In this document: one piece after another, positions 26,322 to 35,482 of the stretch | Layout: each line of letters begins with the position of its first letter | Position numbering within the stretch: position 1 is the first letter of the stretch | DNA from: Paraperibacillus marinus | GTDB taxonomy: Bacteria; Bacillota; Bacilli; Bacillales; DSM-1321 | Reading direction: 5' to 3' | Assembly: GCF_046237605.1 (NCBI RefSeq) | Contig: NZ_CP143542.1 | Coordinates: 1,860,001 to 1,924,000, forward strand | DNA: 64,000 nt | Notes under the pieces: model-generated | What the model was told of the DNA's origin: nothing | Database searches by the model: none | What the model saw: the letters and a program-made list of their open reading frames with translations, nothing else | Made by a program: the position numbers and the translations under genes

Positions 26322-26969
26322 TCAGGGGAGGACGGCTGTTTTTAAATCTTTGGCAGCTTTCTCTGGGGAAGCTGCCAGACTGATAGCAGAAATGACGGAG
26401 ATGCCATCTCCTCCTGAATGAATCACTTGTCTGGCATTTTGACTGGTGATTCCCCCTATCCCCACGATGGGGGCAGCTATCCCGGCAAGGCGCAGGCTTT
26501 TTAAAAGAGTAGTGCCCTGTACCGGTTCTGCATCCAGCTTTGTATGAGTAGGGAAGAGCGGGCCGACGCCGAGATAATCAGCTCCATGATCTAGGGCAGC
26601 CCATGCTTCTTCAAGGGTATGCACAGACACACCAAGGATTTTACTGCCGATTCTTTTCCGTACAGATGAGGCAGATTCGTCTTTTTGACCAATATGAACT
26701 CCGTCTGCATCCAATTCCATTGCCAGGTTGATATCGTCATTGACGATGAAGGGAATGCAGCTTTTCCGGCAGATTTTTTGAAGCCTGCGGGCCATGTCTG
26801 TCTTGTCCTGGTCCAGGAGGGCTCCAGGCCCTTTTTCCCTGTACTGGAAGAGGGTTATGCCTCCGTTGATTGCTTCAAGAAGTGTAGTGACGGGGTCTGC
26901 CATACAGTGCTGGGAACCCATGATGAAGTAGAGGCGGAGCATCTCCTTTATTTCAGCTGAATCGTACAT
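26322..26969 (-). CDS. thiE: Thiamine-phosphate synthase
   Basis: From the ATG at 26969 (AAAGGAG nine bases upstream) the protein is 215 residues, normal for ThiE. TIM-barrel motifs are visible: FQYREKGPG (substrate-contacting Arg/Lys), FIVNDDINLAMELDADGVHIGQ (location about 65-86, Asp residues for Mg-pyrophosphate), GVSVHTLEEA, DYLGVGPLFPTHTK and IVGIGGI. It joins hydroxymethylpyrimidine diphosphate and thiazole phosphate. The gene overlaps the end of thiD by 17 bases, indicating coupled translation in the thiMDE operon under the TPP riboswitch. Confidence 0.93.
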   Translation of the reverse strand: MYDSAEIKEMLRLYFIMGSQHCMADPVTTLLEAINGGITLFQYREKGPGALLDQDKTDMARRLQKICRKSCIPFIVNDDINLAMELDADGVHIGQKDESASSVRKRIGSKILGVSVHTLEEAWAALDHGADYLGVGPLFPTHTKLDAEPVQGTTLLKSLRLAGIAAPIVGIGGITSQNARQVIHSGGDGISVISAISLAASPEKAAKDLKTAVLP

Positions 26970-27765
26970 AATTTGCTCCTTTCCTGTGTGCCCAGTGATT
27001 GGTGGGCCCATGTCCGCTTCCGATATCCAATGCTTCCCGGATGGCTGCTCCTATAAACTGCTTTGCGGTTTGGACTGCTTCCTTTAATTCTTTACCTTTG
27101 GCGATCTCTGCTGTGATTGAAGCTGAAAAAGTACAGCCGGTTCCATGGGTGTTTTTCGTTGCAATACGGAGGCCCGGGAACTGCTCGAAGGAAGTACCGT
27201 CGAATAATAGATCAATTGACTCCGTGGAATTGCCTTCATGTCCACCCTTAATGACTGCGTTTTTGACTCCTAAATCAATGATGCGCCGCGCAGCTTCTTT
27301 TTTATCATGCAGTGTGTGAATAGAAAGCCCGGTCAGGACTTCAGCTTCTGGTATGTTGGGGGTAGCAAGCAGGGATAATGGCAGCAGGTGTTTCTTCAGG
27401 GCTTCCACAGCTTCAAGCTGCAGGAGAGTATGTCCGCCTTTTGCCACCATTACCGGATCGACGATCACTTTTTCCCATTTATATAATTTTATTTTTTTAG
27501 AAACCGCCTTGATGATGTCACTGCTGAAGAGCATCCCGGTTTTGACTGCATCAGCACCTATGTCCGAAGCTATCGAATCAATCTGTGCTTCAACAAGCGT
27601 CTGATCGACCGGCGAGACTGCCTGAACACCTCTCGTATTTTGAGCAGTAACGGCTGTTATGGCGGTCATCCCGTATACACCCAGCTCCTGGAAGGTTTTG
27701 ATGTCCGCCTGTATGCCTGCGCCGCCGCCGCTGTCAGACCCTGCTATGGTCAATGCTTTTTTCAT
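26953..27765 (-). CDS. thiD: Hydroxymethylpyrimidine/phosphomethylpyrimidine kinase
   Basis: Start ATG at 27765, seven bases after AAAGGAG; a nearer ATG two codons upstream is too close to the site. The 270-residue ribokinase-fold protein shows AGSDSGGGAGIQADIK (about 7-22), VDPVMVAKGG and the anion-hole and catalytic Asp segment NTHGTGCTFSASI. It phosphorylates hydroxymethylpyrimidine twice to the diphosphate. It lies 13 bases downstream of thiM and overlaps thiE. The open frame extends far upstream but runs antisense to nothing useful and lacks a start site. Confidence 0.93.
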   Translation of the reverse strand: MKKALTIAGSDSGGGAGIQADIKTFQELGVYGMTAITAVTAQNTRGVQAVSPVDQTLVEAQIDSIASDIGADAVKTGMLFSSDIIKAVSKKIKLYKWEKVIVDPVMVAKGGHTLLQLEAVEALKKHLLPLSLLATPNIPEAEVLTGLSIHTLHDKKEAARRIIDLGVKNAVIKGGHEGNSTESIDLLFDGTSFEQFPGLRIATKNTHGTGCTFSASITAEIAKGKELKEAVQTAKQFIGAAIREALDIGSGHGPTNHWAHRKGANYVRFS

Positions 27766-27778
27766 GATCATGCTCCTT

Positions 27779-28582
27779 TTATTTCGTTTTGGTGTATGAA
27801 ATTTGTTTCTGTACCTCATTTGTGTCCAGATTATATAATTCATCCAGGAATTGCACCTGGAGGCTCCCGGGACCGATGGCAGCTGCAGCCGCTCTTTCGG
27901 CAGCAGCACCATAGAGGGTCAGGGCGCCAAGTGAAGCATTCACAGTGCAGGTTTCAATAGAAGAAAATGCACCAATGACGGCAGTCAGCAGGCATCCTGT
28001 CCCGGTCACCTTTGTAAGGAGCGGGTGCCCGGTATGATTTACATAGGCAGTCGAGCCGTCAGTGACAATATCATCCTTGCCGGTAATAACTATGGTTGTG
28101 TTCAGTTTCTTTGCAGCCATTAAGCCAAGGGTGTGGATATCCCCTTCACCGTCCACTGCGTCCACTCCTTTGATCACCCAGTTTTCTCCCGCAGCATGGG
28201 CTATCTCGGCGGCATTACCCCGGAGTATGGAGATTTTTACTTCATCCATAATCAATTTGACTGCGTTAGTCCTGAATTCCGTTGCCCCAGTCCCGACAGG
28301 ATCCAGAACGACCGGGACTCCAGCTGCATTTGCTGCTTTTCCCGCTGTGATCATTCCTTTTATGAGCTCGCTGGAAAGAGTTCCAATATTAAGTATCAAA
28401 GCATCTGATGCCGCCGCCATTTCCGCTGCTTCTTCAGGTGCCTGTGCCATGACCGGGGAAGCTCCTATTGCAAGTAAACCATTCGCCGTAAAGTTTGAGA
28501 CGACTGTATTGGTGATGTTATGGATGAGAGGGGAGCGTGCCCTCAATTTTTTAAGCATTCTGCCGATTCCTTCTTTTTCCAT
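27779..28582 (-). CDS. thiM: Hydroxyethylthiazole kinase
   Basis: The 267-residue protein matches ThiM: PLIHNITNTVVSNFTANG (about 18-35), GASPVMA, VPVVLDPVGTGAT (about 98-110), ILRGNAAEI, and the catalytic VTGTGCLLTAVIGAF. It phosphorylates 4-methyl-5-hydroxyethylthiazole, a salvage step of thiamine synthesis. AGGAGG precedes the ATG at 28582. It is the first gene after the riboswitch, so the operon thiM-thiD-thiE is a thiamine-salvage unit. Confidence 0.94.
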   Translation of the reverse strand: MEKEGIGRMLKKLRARSPLIHNITNTVVSNFTANGLLAIGASPVMAQAPEEAAEMAAASDALILNIGTLSSELIKGMITAGKAANAAGVPVVLDPVGTGATEFRTNAVKLIMDEVKISILRGNAAEIAHAAGENWVIKGVDAVDGEGDIHTLGLMAAKKLNTTIVITGKDDIVTDGSTAYVNHTGHPLLTKVTGTGCLLTAVIGAFSSIETCTVNASLGALTLYGAAAERAAAAAIGPGSLQVQFLDELYNLDTNEVQKQISYTKTK

Positions 28583-28658
28583 TGTGATGTCCTCCTTTTA
28601 TAAAAACCTGCTGGGGGCCTAATCGGATTACATCCAGGCGTACAAAGGAAATCAAAAA

Positions 28659-28690
28659 AGCCAGATCCTCGGGCAGGACCTGGCTTGTAT
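28659..28690 (-). terminator. Expression-platform terminator of the TPP riboswitch
   Basis: AGCCAGATCCT (28659-28669) pairs with AGGACCTGGCT (28675-28685); the minus-strand reading then has T6. It lies between the TPP aptamer and thiM, as expected for transcription attenuation when TPP is bound. Confidence 0.85.
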
Positions 28691-28727
28691 GCAAAATAAA
28701 AAGAGATGTACCCTCTTTCACTTCACC

Positions 28728-28816
28728 ACTTTCCTACGCTGGCATAATCCAGATCAGGTCCGAAGGGTTAAAAAGCATAAGCTTTTCTCTCAGCCCGGCA
28801 CCGGGCACCCCTAGCA
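28728..28816 (-). promoter_or_regulatory. TPP riboswitch (THI element) controlling thiMDE
   Basis: The minus strand contains the conserved aptamer segments in order: GGGGTGCC, GGGCTGAGA, ACCCTTCGGACCTGATCTGG, ATTATGCCAGCGTAGGAAAG. These form the pyrimidine- and pyrophosphate-sensing helices of the TPP aptamer. A terminator follows at 28659-28690. High thiamine pyrophosphate should stop transcription before thiM. Confidence 0.96.
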
Positions 28817-28900
28817 GTTCAAATTATTTGATTATTCACATCTTAGCTTGAATCTGGAAAATAGTAAAGCGATATCCTGGGAAACAGGAGACAGTCCCCA

Positions 28901-29977
28901 TTATTCGATCGTGCCGGTCTGGGTGATTTCCACTTGCACGTTGATATCGACAGGAAGTTCCCGGTAGTTATGTTTCCATCTTTGAAAGTCGAAGTGGTAT
29001 GTGTGGCTGCGCGCCATTTCGCCTAATCCGAGAGGGTCGATATTCATTTTTTTGAAACGGGAAATCATTTGAACCGACTGGCGCTTGATTTGTTTTTCCA
29101 ATGCGGTTTCAACACTGGAGACTACCTTTTTATCAGTCAATACTAATTTGGGGGCATCGGTTATCTTGCCTTTAATGGATATGTCTATTCGAACCTTAGG
29201 GGAACCATTGCCGTCAGTGATATTTATGTCATTTTTTGAAAACAGGTTTTCGACCGTTACGTAATTTCCGTCCTGCTTGAACTCATACATACCATTATTA
29301 AAGTTTTCATAAAGCAGCTTAAAAACAAAACATTCTTTATATGGGATATAGCCCACATAGCGGTCATCATAAAAGAGTGCGATTCCTTTTATCCTGATTC
29401 TGTCTTTTTCTTTTTTGATCAGGGGAAGGAAAGGGTCCTGCCCCCTCAAGTAGTAATGATCCAGAAAAGAATGAATATTGGTTTTCGGAATCACATCCTT
29501 GGAGTTATGACTAAGAAGTTCCTCCACATACTTAGCGGAAGTGTCAGTCACCTTATAATCATATTCGAGGAGATCTTCAACTTCTCCCTCTACAATTGCC
29601 ATGGCCGTTGCCCTTCCGAGGGCTGGGTCCCTGCCCATGGTGGTGATAAGTGAAAGGATCCCGTTCTTTGCAATCTTTTTATTATACAGCAGGGTGTTGA
29701 GGCGGCCGGTCACAAGCGGCTCAGGTGATTCTGCCTGCAGCTTTTGCCTCGTATTTTTACTCGTGTGGCCCTTGGAGGCAAAAATTTCGTTTTTAGGCGG
29801 CGTATTTTCCACCATTGGTATGATCGGGGAGCTGATAACTCCCTTTATCGTTTTTTTATCCACATAGTCATACCCGTAAATAGAGACAAGCTGGACATCC
29901 TCAAGGATAACCGGTTCAAGAGTATGCCCCCCAATCAGCAGGATCATAAGCACGGTCCATACTATTCCTTTTTTCAT
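28901..29977 (-). CDS. gerC: Spore germination protein, Ger(x)C family
   Basis: Start ATG at 29977 overlaps the gerB stop by four bases, so the genes are coupled. The 358-residue product has a hydrophobic N-terminal segment (about 5-20) and the GerC domains, with family phrases such as GRDPALGRATAMAIVEG, GIALFYDDRYVGYIP and a C-terminal GLGEMARSH. Normal GerC proteins are lipoproteins with a lipobox before WDRxEL; here the signal ends IGGHTLEPVILED and no Cys is present, so lipid attachment seems lost. It is the third subunit of a nutrient germinant receptor in the inner spore membrane. Confidence 0.87.
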   Translation of the reverse strand: MKKGIVWTVLMILLIGGHTLEPVILEDVQLVSIYGYDYVDKKTIKGVISSPIIPMVENTPPKNEIFASKGHTSKNTRQKLQAESPEPLVTGRLNTLLYNKKIAKNGILSLITTMGRDPALGRATAMAIVEGEVEDLLEYDYKVTDTSAKYVEELLSHNSKDVIPKTNIHSFLDHYYLRGQDPFLPLIKKEKDRIRIKGIALFYDDRYVGYIPYKECFVFKLLYENFNNGMYEFKQDGNYVTVENLFSKNDINITDGNGSPKVRIDISIKGKITDAPKLVLTDKKVVSSVETALEKQIKRQSVQMISRFKKMNIDPLGLGEMARSHTYHFDFQRWKHNYRELPVDINVQVEITQTGTIE

Positions 29978-31065
29978 GCTGATTTCCCTGCCCGATCCTT
30001 GAATTTCTGAAAGAAAAACAGAAAGGGGATGTAAAAATAAATCGTATAGAATCCCAAGCGGTTTATCCATGTGGAGAGCATGTCAATTTCGCCCCGGTCA
30101 CTTAGAATGGTACAGACGATAAAGGTAATCAAGAGAATAAAGACCAGCCCGTGCTTTTGTTTTATGGAAGTCATCTGCTTGATGCCGCGGCTCGCTCCCC
30201 ACGTCATCAGGCAGATATTCGGCAATATCACAAACAGCCAGATAGACAGACCCGCATACTCGAAGCGCTGGATAAACGGGAGATTTACCGTCTGCCACAA
30301 ACTCAGAGTAGGCCATACAGTGTGATAGAGCTGCTCCTGGCTGAAGTAAACAAAAGTTACCAGTGCGGTGATAAGATAAATCAATATGGTGAATGCAATT
30401 CCAAAATGTGCCCATTTTTGAGAGCTTTCAGGTTTTTTTATAAATGGATAAAAGAAAAACAGAGTTTCAAAGCCAAGGAAATTGAACGTCATAATCTTGC
30501 CTCCCTTTATGAGTTCAAGAACAGAATGATCAAATATAGGCAGAAGATTGGTGAAATGTGCTTCCTTCAGGGGGAAGGCTTTCAACAGCAGAAGCGGCAG
30601 GGAGTAGATGACACCCAGGAAGCAAAGGCCGACAATGACCCTGAAGCCTCCCACCACCGCAAAATACACAAGTACTAGCAGGATCAGTGTCAGATACCAG
30701 GCGTGCAGGTCGGGAAACATCCAGACCTGGATAACCTCCACATAGCTTCTAAGGATAATGATAGAGAAAATAGTGATATAGGCAATCATAAAATAGTTCA
30801 TAAAGCCCCCGGCCCATTTACCCAGAACATCATGATGTATAACAAAAATGTCGTTCTGCCCCCGGTTCAATATTTTGTAGCAAAGCCATACCAAAAGATG
30901 CATCGAAATTCCTGAAAAAATGATGGAGACCCAGGCATCTGCTCCTGCAGCTTTTGCGATATACCTTTCAAATCCGAGGATCCCCACACCAACCTGCATG
31001 GAATGAATGATGTAAAAGACAAAGAAAGCGGATACTAGTTTGTTTTCTGCTGGTTTCGGAAGCAT
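29974..31065 (-). CDS. gerB: Spore germination protein, GerB-type transporter-like subunit
   Basis: The 363-residue protein has about ten membrane helices and the start pattern VSAFFVFYIIHSMQVGVGIL of the endospore germination permease family (GerAB, APC superfamily). GerB subunits bind the nutrient germinant. The gene lies 21 bases downstream of the gerA-type gene and overlaps gerC by four bases. The germinant cannot be predicted from sequence. Confidence 0.92.
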   Translation of the reverse strand: MLPKPAENKLVSAFFVFYIIHSMQVGVGILGFERYIAKAAGADAWVSIIFSGISMHLLVWLCYKILNRGQNDIFVIHHDVLGKWAGGFMNYFMIAYITIFSIIILRSYVEVIQVWMFPDLHAWYLTLILLVLVYFAVVGGFRVIVGLCFLGVIYSLPLLLLKAFPLKEAHFTNLLPIFDHSVLELIKGGKIMTFNFLGFETLFFFYPFIKKPESSQKWAHFGIAFTILIYLITALVTFVYFSQEQLYHTVWPTLSLWQTVNLPFIQRFEYAGLSIWLFVILPNICLMTWGASRGIKQMTSIKQKHGLVFILLITFIVCTILSDRGEIDMLSTWINRLGFYTIYFYIPFLFFFQKFKDRAGKSA

Positions 31066-31086
31066 GTCACGATTCCTTTCTAGTCA

Positions 31087-32613
31087 TCATTCGTCAATGT
31101 CCTTGTTCTTGTCCGGCTTCAGCGGCCGTCTCGGATGATATCGTGCAGGTTCCCTGGACAGGACTGCATGTGGACGGGTAGTCTGATCCCGGAAAGGGAG
31201 CCGGAATAATGCATCCTTAAGATCTGACAATCTGAGGGGATATATCGGACCAATATACGGAGTGCCCAGTGACTTGAGTTTTAACAGGTGGACTAATATA
31301 TATGCAAAGCAAATGGATATCCCTAATAGTCCCAGAAGCTGGGCGAATACCAGGAATGGAAAGCGCAGGAGCCTGATGGTATTACTCATTTTATAGACAG
31401 GTGTCGTAAAGGATGCCAGTGCAGCTAATGCAACAACAATCAGGAGCACATTGCTTGTCAGACCCGCATCGACAGCGGCCGTCCCGATTACGATACCGCC
31501 GACGATACCGATTGTCTGGCCGACCTTGGTAGGAAGCCGTGATCCTGCTTCTCTAAGCAGCTCAATGGTCAATTCCAATATGATGGCCTCGAGTATCGGA
31601 GGGAACGGAATGCCGCTTCTCGATGAAATCAATGTATAAAGCAGATCCTCAGGGATCATTTCATAATGATAGGTGAGTACAGCCACATACAGCGGCGTGG
31701 AAAGGACGGAGAACATGACAGCAAACAACCGGATCAGCCTGAACGCCGAAGCGATATGCCAGGTAAGGAAATAATCTTCAAAGGCCGAGAAGAATTCAAC
31801 TAGGGTTGTCGGCCCCGTAATGGCACTTGGGGACCCGTCTGTCAGGACGGCAATCTTGCCTTCAGCAAGAACAGCGGCAACCCGGTCCGGACGCTCCGTC
31901 TCAATAAGCTGCGGGAACATGGATGTATTGTTGTCTTCAATCATCTGGGTGATATACGCGGTATCCACTACCTGATCAATTTCTATTGACTCAATCCTGC
32001 AGGTAACCGTTTCTATCATTTCTTTATTGGCAATGCCCTCAATGTACAGGATGGCAACCTTTGTCTTGGTCAGTTTGCCTACCTTCAATACCTTTACATA
32101 TAGCTGTGGAATCGGCAGCCTCTTTCGGAGCAGGTTAATATTGGTCTCAAGGGACTCAACGAAGGCTTCCTTCGGCCCGAGGACAGTATATTCGTTTTCA
32201 GGAATCGTTATAGCCCTTTTTTCCTTAGAAGATGCGGGGACGAGCAAAACTTCCTGGGAGCCCTTCTTCTGGATGAGAATGCTTCCGTTCAATAGAAGTT
32301 CCTCTAACTTGGAAACATCCTTGGTAATCTGAATATCTTCCACCGGCATCATAAGCTTTAGCTGCTCCAGGCTGTCCATTTTTTGTTCTGAGAGGGATGG
32401 AAGGATATCCTGGTGGATAGTGGCGGTGTCTACCATAGATTTAAAATAACCAACAGTATATTCCGAGCCATGTTGAAAGCTGAGAAAATCCTTGGATTCC
32501 CCGCATATATTCAAGAGCTCCTTCAAGGAAAGCTCTTTTGAGCCGGTTTTTTTGGAGTTCGATTTGTTGAAGAGCCACTTCATAGGTGTATTCCATGCCT
32601 TTCTCTTAAGCAT
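31087..32613 (-). CDS. gerA: Spore germination protein, GerA family
   Basis: The 508-residue protein has a large soluble N-terminal domain (about 1-280), the conserved VAVLAEGKIAVLTDGSP segment and five or six membrane helices in the C-terminal half, including RSGIPFPPILEAIILELTIE and GIVGGIVIGTAAVDAGLTS. These are signatures of GerAA/GerKA/GerBA subunits, which oligomerise into the ion-conducting part of the germinant receptor. The start could instead be the ATG ten codons in (MKWLFNKSN), which resembles other family N-termini. It heads the gerABC-type operon. Confidence 0.92.
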   Translation of the reverse strand: MLKRKAWNTPMKWLFNKSNSKKTGSKELSLKELLNICGESKDFLSFQHGSEYTVGYFKSMVDTATIHQDILPSLSEQKMDSLEQLKLMMPVEDIQITKDVSKLEELLLNGSILIQKKGSQEVLLVPASSKEKRAITIPENEYTVLGPKEAFVESLETNINLLRKRLPIPQLYVKVLKVGKLTKTKVAILYIEGIANKEMIETVTCRIESIEIDQVVDTAYITQMIEDNNTSMFPQLIETERPDRVAAVLAEGKIAVLTDGSPSAITGPTTLVEFFSAFEDYFLTWHIASAFRLIRLFAVMFSVLSTPLYVAVLTYHYEMIPEDLLYTLISSRSGIPFPPILEAIILELTIELLREAGSRLPTKVGQTIGIVGGIVIGTAAVDAGLTSNVLLIVVALAALASFTTPVYKMSNTIRLLRFPFLVFAQLLGLLGISICFAYILVHLLKLKSLGTPYIGPIYPLRLSDLKDALFRLPFRDQTTRPHAVLSREPARYHPRRPLKPDKNKDIDE

Positions 32614-32763
32614 TTTCGATGCCGCCGCTTAAAGATAATCTGCCCCAAAACAGTCGATTCTATTTTGTTTTTCCTATCTTATTAAACTTCAAGTGGCTGC
32701 GAATAAGACACCATAGATTTTGGGACGATAAGGAATATCTAAGACGGCAGGAGGTGAAAGTCA

Positions 32764-33549
32764 ATGGCCGCTTTTAATAGCTGGAAAAATAGAAGGGAAT
32801 CTGCGAAGCTTAGCTTGTGGGGGACTTCTATCATACACGCCAGGAATCCTGTGATGGTGGCCCTGTGGTCCATGGCTTTCCCGGGCTATGGGCATCTTCT
32901 TTTAAATAAATATATCCGCGGCTATGCTTTGATAGCCTGGGAATTCTTTATTAATCAGGAGACGAATTTAAACCTGGCGATAATCTATACATTCACAGGA
33001 AGCTTCTCCAATGCCAAAAGCATCTTGAACCTTGATTATCTCTATTTATATATCCCTATCTATTTGTTCAGCATTTGGGACAGTTATCGTTCTACCGTAG
33101 AAATGAATAATATTTATTATTTGGATAAAAAGAGAAAAAAGATGGTGGAAGTCCAGGTAATATCTCCTTTTGAAATCAATTACCTGGAAAAAAGGAAGCC
33201 GCTGGTTGCTGTCTTGTGGTCCATGGCTGTACCGAGCCTCGGACAATTTTATCTCAATCATATTTTTTCAGCTTTATTTGCCTTGGTCATGACTCTCCTG
33301 ATTGTGCACTATTCTCATTTTTTAGAAGCTTTTCACCTACTGCTTTTAGGGGACATTAAAGGCTCCACAGCCATGATCAAACCTCAGTGGCTCCTCTATT
33401 TACCGTCTCTTTACTTTTTTAATATATATGAAAGCTATGAAAGATCAGTGGAGAATAACAAGCTCTTCGAAATGGAACAGAAACGGTTCCTGCAGCAAAG
33501 ATATCAAGGGCCGGTCTTTAGAGTGAAGAAAGGGATTTGGGTAAAGTAA
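32764..33549 (+). CDS. Polytopic membrane protein with internal duplication
   Basis: GCAGGAGGTG lies about seven bases before the ATG. The 261-residue protein consists of two similar halves: RNPVMVALWSMAFPGYGHLL LNK (from about residue 27) and RKPLVAVLWSMAVPSLGQFY LN (from about residue 145). Each half begins with the ALWSM(A)xPxxG motif, followed by membrane helices and an aromatic-rich YLYIP or YLPSLY segment and a phrase IWDSYRS or IYESYERS. I do not recognise a named family, although the repeat recalls small TM2-like domains. It starts a three-gene plus-strand cluster ending at 34568. Confidence 0.7.
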   Translation: MAAFNSWKNRRESAKLSLWGTSIIHARNPVMVALWSMAFPGYGHLLLNKYIRGYALIAWEFFINQETNLNLAIIYTFTGSFSNAKSILNLDYLYLYIPIYLFSIWDSYRSTVEMNNIYYLDKKRKKMVEVQVISPFEINYLEKRKPLVAVLWSMAVPSLGQFYLNHIFSALFALVMTLLIVHYSHFLEAFHLLLLGDIKGSTAMIKPQWLLYLPSLYFFNIYESYERSVENNKLFEMEQKRFLQQRYQGPVFRVKKGIWVK

Positions 33550-33550
33550 T

Positions 33551-34027
33551 ATGCAAATCATAGCAACTTTCGACCATTCCATACATGTGGAGCTGGTTTT
33601 GGCCAATTTAGAGGAAATGGGAATCACACGGCTTGCTGCAATACCCCTTGATACATGCAGGAAAGAGGGGATTCTCGGTGATTCCCTGCATCAATCGGAT
33701 GGGGTAACTTTTCTTAATAAAGGGATGTTCCTTGCAGTGATCTTTTCAGTTATAGGAGCAAGCCGGGGATTCATCCTTGAATGGGGGCCGGTTTATTGGG
33801 GTTTGATAGGTGCAGGTGGAGGATTCCTGCTTGGATTTCTGGTTGATTTGATTCTTCAGAAGCAAAAGCTGAAGGGATTTAAAACCAATAAAAAAAAGCA
33901 GTCAGAAGTAGTGGTTATCCTGGAATGCGAAAATGGCGCTGCAGCACGGATAGAACGACTATTATGGGACAACAGAGCTATGGGAGTCGCACTGGTAAAG
34001 GAGCATGCCCTTGACTATGTACACTAA
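33551..34027 (+). CDS. Uncharacterised membrane protein (158 residues)
   Basis: The ATG is one base after the preceding stop codon. An N-terminal ferredoxin-like strand-helix (MQIIATFDHSIHVELVLANL), two adjacent membrane helices with Gly-rich turns (about 58-75 and 80-102) and a C-terminal soluble part with VVVILECENGAAARIERLL are visible. The layout resembles the general-stress or DUF1269-type proteins with a central glycine-zipper hairpin, but I cannot name a family. Probably co-transcribed with its neighbours. Confidence 0.65.
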   Translation: MQIIATFDHSIHVELVLANLEEMGITRLAAIPLDTCRKEGILGDSLHQSDGVTFLNKGMFLAVIFSVIGASRGFILEWGPVYWGLIGAGGGFLLGFLVDLILQKQKLKGFKTNKKKQSEVVVILECENGAAARIERLLWDNRAMGVALVKEHALDYVH

Positions 34028-34568
34028 CCTTTCTTCCTATAATGCCATTCACCGCCTGAGGATCCAATTGAAAGATACAGCCGTCGATCACTGGTTAAGA
34101 GATGATGTGTTCAGTCTTAACTGGTGGATTCTCGCCGCATCTGTTATCGTACCCTTGTTCTGCTGGTGGAAACTGGCGGACAAGCGGCGTTTGGATGAAA
34201 TTCTTATTTACGGATTACTATGTGCTTTATGCTCCACACTCCTTGATACAATTGGAGTAAACATGGTTCTTTGGAGTTATCCGGATTTACTTCTCCCGAT
34301 GCTCCCGATCCTGGTTCCAGCTGACCTTTTCGTCATCCCGATACTCGGCATGCTCAGTTATCAATACTTTACATCCTGGAAAGCATATATGATTTCGGCA
34401 GCTGTATTGGCGGGGGTATTTTCCTTTATCTTTGAACCGCTGTTCATCCAGCTCGGGATGTTCCGAATCTATCATTGGAAACATATATTTGCGTTCCTGG
34501 GATTCATTCTAATCTTCCTTTTCAATAAACTGCTTACCGCCTTCATTTTCGCTAGAAAGAAGACCTAG
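34017..34568 (+). CDS. CBO0543-like polytopic membrane protein
   Basis: The gene overlaps the previous one by 11 bases. AAAGGAG lies before three candidate starts, ATG 34005 (too close), TTG 34011 and ATG 34017; I list the last. The protein of about 183 residues has five hydrophobic segments and the N-terminal soluble stretch HRLRIQLKDTAVDHWLRDD before the first helix, plus charged DKRRLDEIL, typical of a family of Bacillus membrane proteins named after CBO0543. Function unknown. Confidence 0.65.
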   Translation: MYTNLSSYNAIHRLRIQLKDTAVDHWLRDDVFSLNWWILAASVIVPLFCWWKLADKRRLDEILIYGLLCALCSTLLDTIGVNMVLWSYPDLLLPMLPILVPADLFVIPILGMLSYQYFTSWKAYMISAAVLAGVFSFIFEPLFIQLGMFRIYHWKHIFAFLGFILIFLFNKLLTAFIFARKKT

Positions 34569-34715
34569 CTTTTTCCAGCTGAATGTCAGCCATTTAGTCC
34601 GCGATCCCTGCGGCTTCTTAATTTCCACCTGTTCTTAGTTTCTTCACAAATTCTTGATGGAAATTAAGGTATACTTACTAATTGTATGAAATATATAAAG
34701 AAGCTGAGGATGACG

Positions 34716-35438
34716 ATGAGGAAATTTAAAAGTATTTTTATGATTAGTATGCTGGTGCTGCTGGCTGCGTGTTCCGATGGAAAAGGAGAGAAGCAGGAAA
34801 GCAAAACTCCAGACCCGCTGGAGGTAACGATTGTGGTTCAGGATACCGCAAAAGTAAATGAAAAAGTAACACTGAAGGCAGAAGTGAGCCAGGGAGGTAA
34901 AAAGGTAGTAGATGCAGAAGAGGTAAAATTTGAAATCCGGAAGCCAGGATCGGAGGACTCTGATATGATTGCAGCCAATAATCTTGGAGAAGGTGTTTAT
35001 ACAGCCTCTGCGGCCTTTGATAAAAAAGGGGAGTATACGGTGATTTCCCATGTTACAGCGAGGAATCTGCATAGCATGCCAAGCCGGAAAGTAAAGGTGA
35101 ACGGTACTGGCGGGAACGAACATGCAGATCACGAACACCAGCATGATTCGAATACACTGCTCCACTTTTCTCCATCTTCTGAACCCAAAACAGGGGAGGC
35201 CATCAAATTATCTGTTCACATCGAGAACAATAATGTGGCACTTGAGGATGCGGATGTTCGCTTTGAAGTTTGGCTGAATAATTCAGACAAGCACGAATTT
35301 GTGGAAGCGAAGCCAGCAGGAGCAGGAGTTTACGAAGCAAATCAAATCTTTAAAGCTGCTGGTGACTATAATATCAAGATTCACGTTGAAAAAGAAGGAA
35401 TTCATGAACACCAGCTGGAAAAGCTGGTCATACAGTAA
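34716..35438 (+). CDS. Lipoprotein with two YtkA/FixH-like domains
   Basis: From the ATG at 34716 (GAGG six bases upstream) the protein is 240 residues. The signal ends in lipobox LAAC. Two immunoglobulin-like YtkA domains follow (about 33-125 and 145-238), each ending GVYTAS or GVYEANQIF with a GEYTVISHV or GDYNIKIHV strand. They are joined by a His-rich linker EHADHEHQHD, a plausible metal-binding segment. FixH and YtkA-type proteins are linked with copper or respiratory-oxidase biogenesis, but the role here is inferred only. It is anchored on the outer face of the membrane. Confidence 0.75.
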   Translation: MRKFKSIFMISMLVLLAACSDGKGEKQESKTPDPLEVTIVVQDTAKVNEKVTLKAEVSQGGKKVVDAEEVKFEIRKPGSEDSDMIAANNLGEGVYTASAAFDKKGEYTVISHVTARNLHSMPSRKVKVNGTGGNEHADHEHQHDSNTLLHFSPSSEPKTGEAIKLSVHIENNNVALEDADVRFEVWLNNSDKHEFVEAKPAGAGVYEANQIFKAAGDYNIKIHVEKEGIHEHQLEKLVIQ

Positions 35439-35482
35439 CTGAGGGGGAGAGCAAAACAGCTCTTCTCTTTTTTTCTTTCTTT

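Noticed and set aside
28885..28900. GACAGTCCCC near the gerC stop and a similar GGGACTGTCCCC at the acetamidase end, considered as a repeat pair
   Set aside because: Matches are too short and shared only over 10-12 bases; not enough to claim a repeat family.
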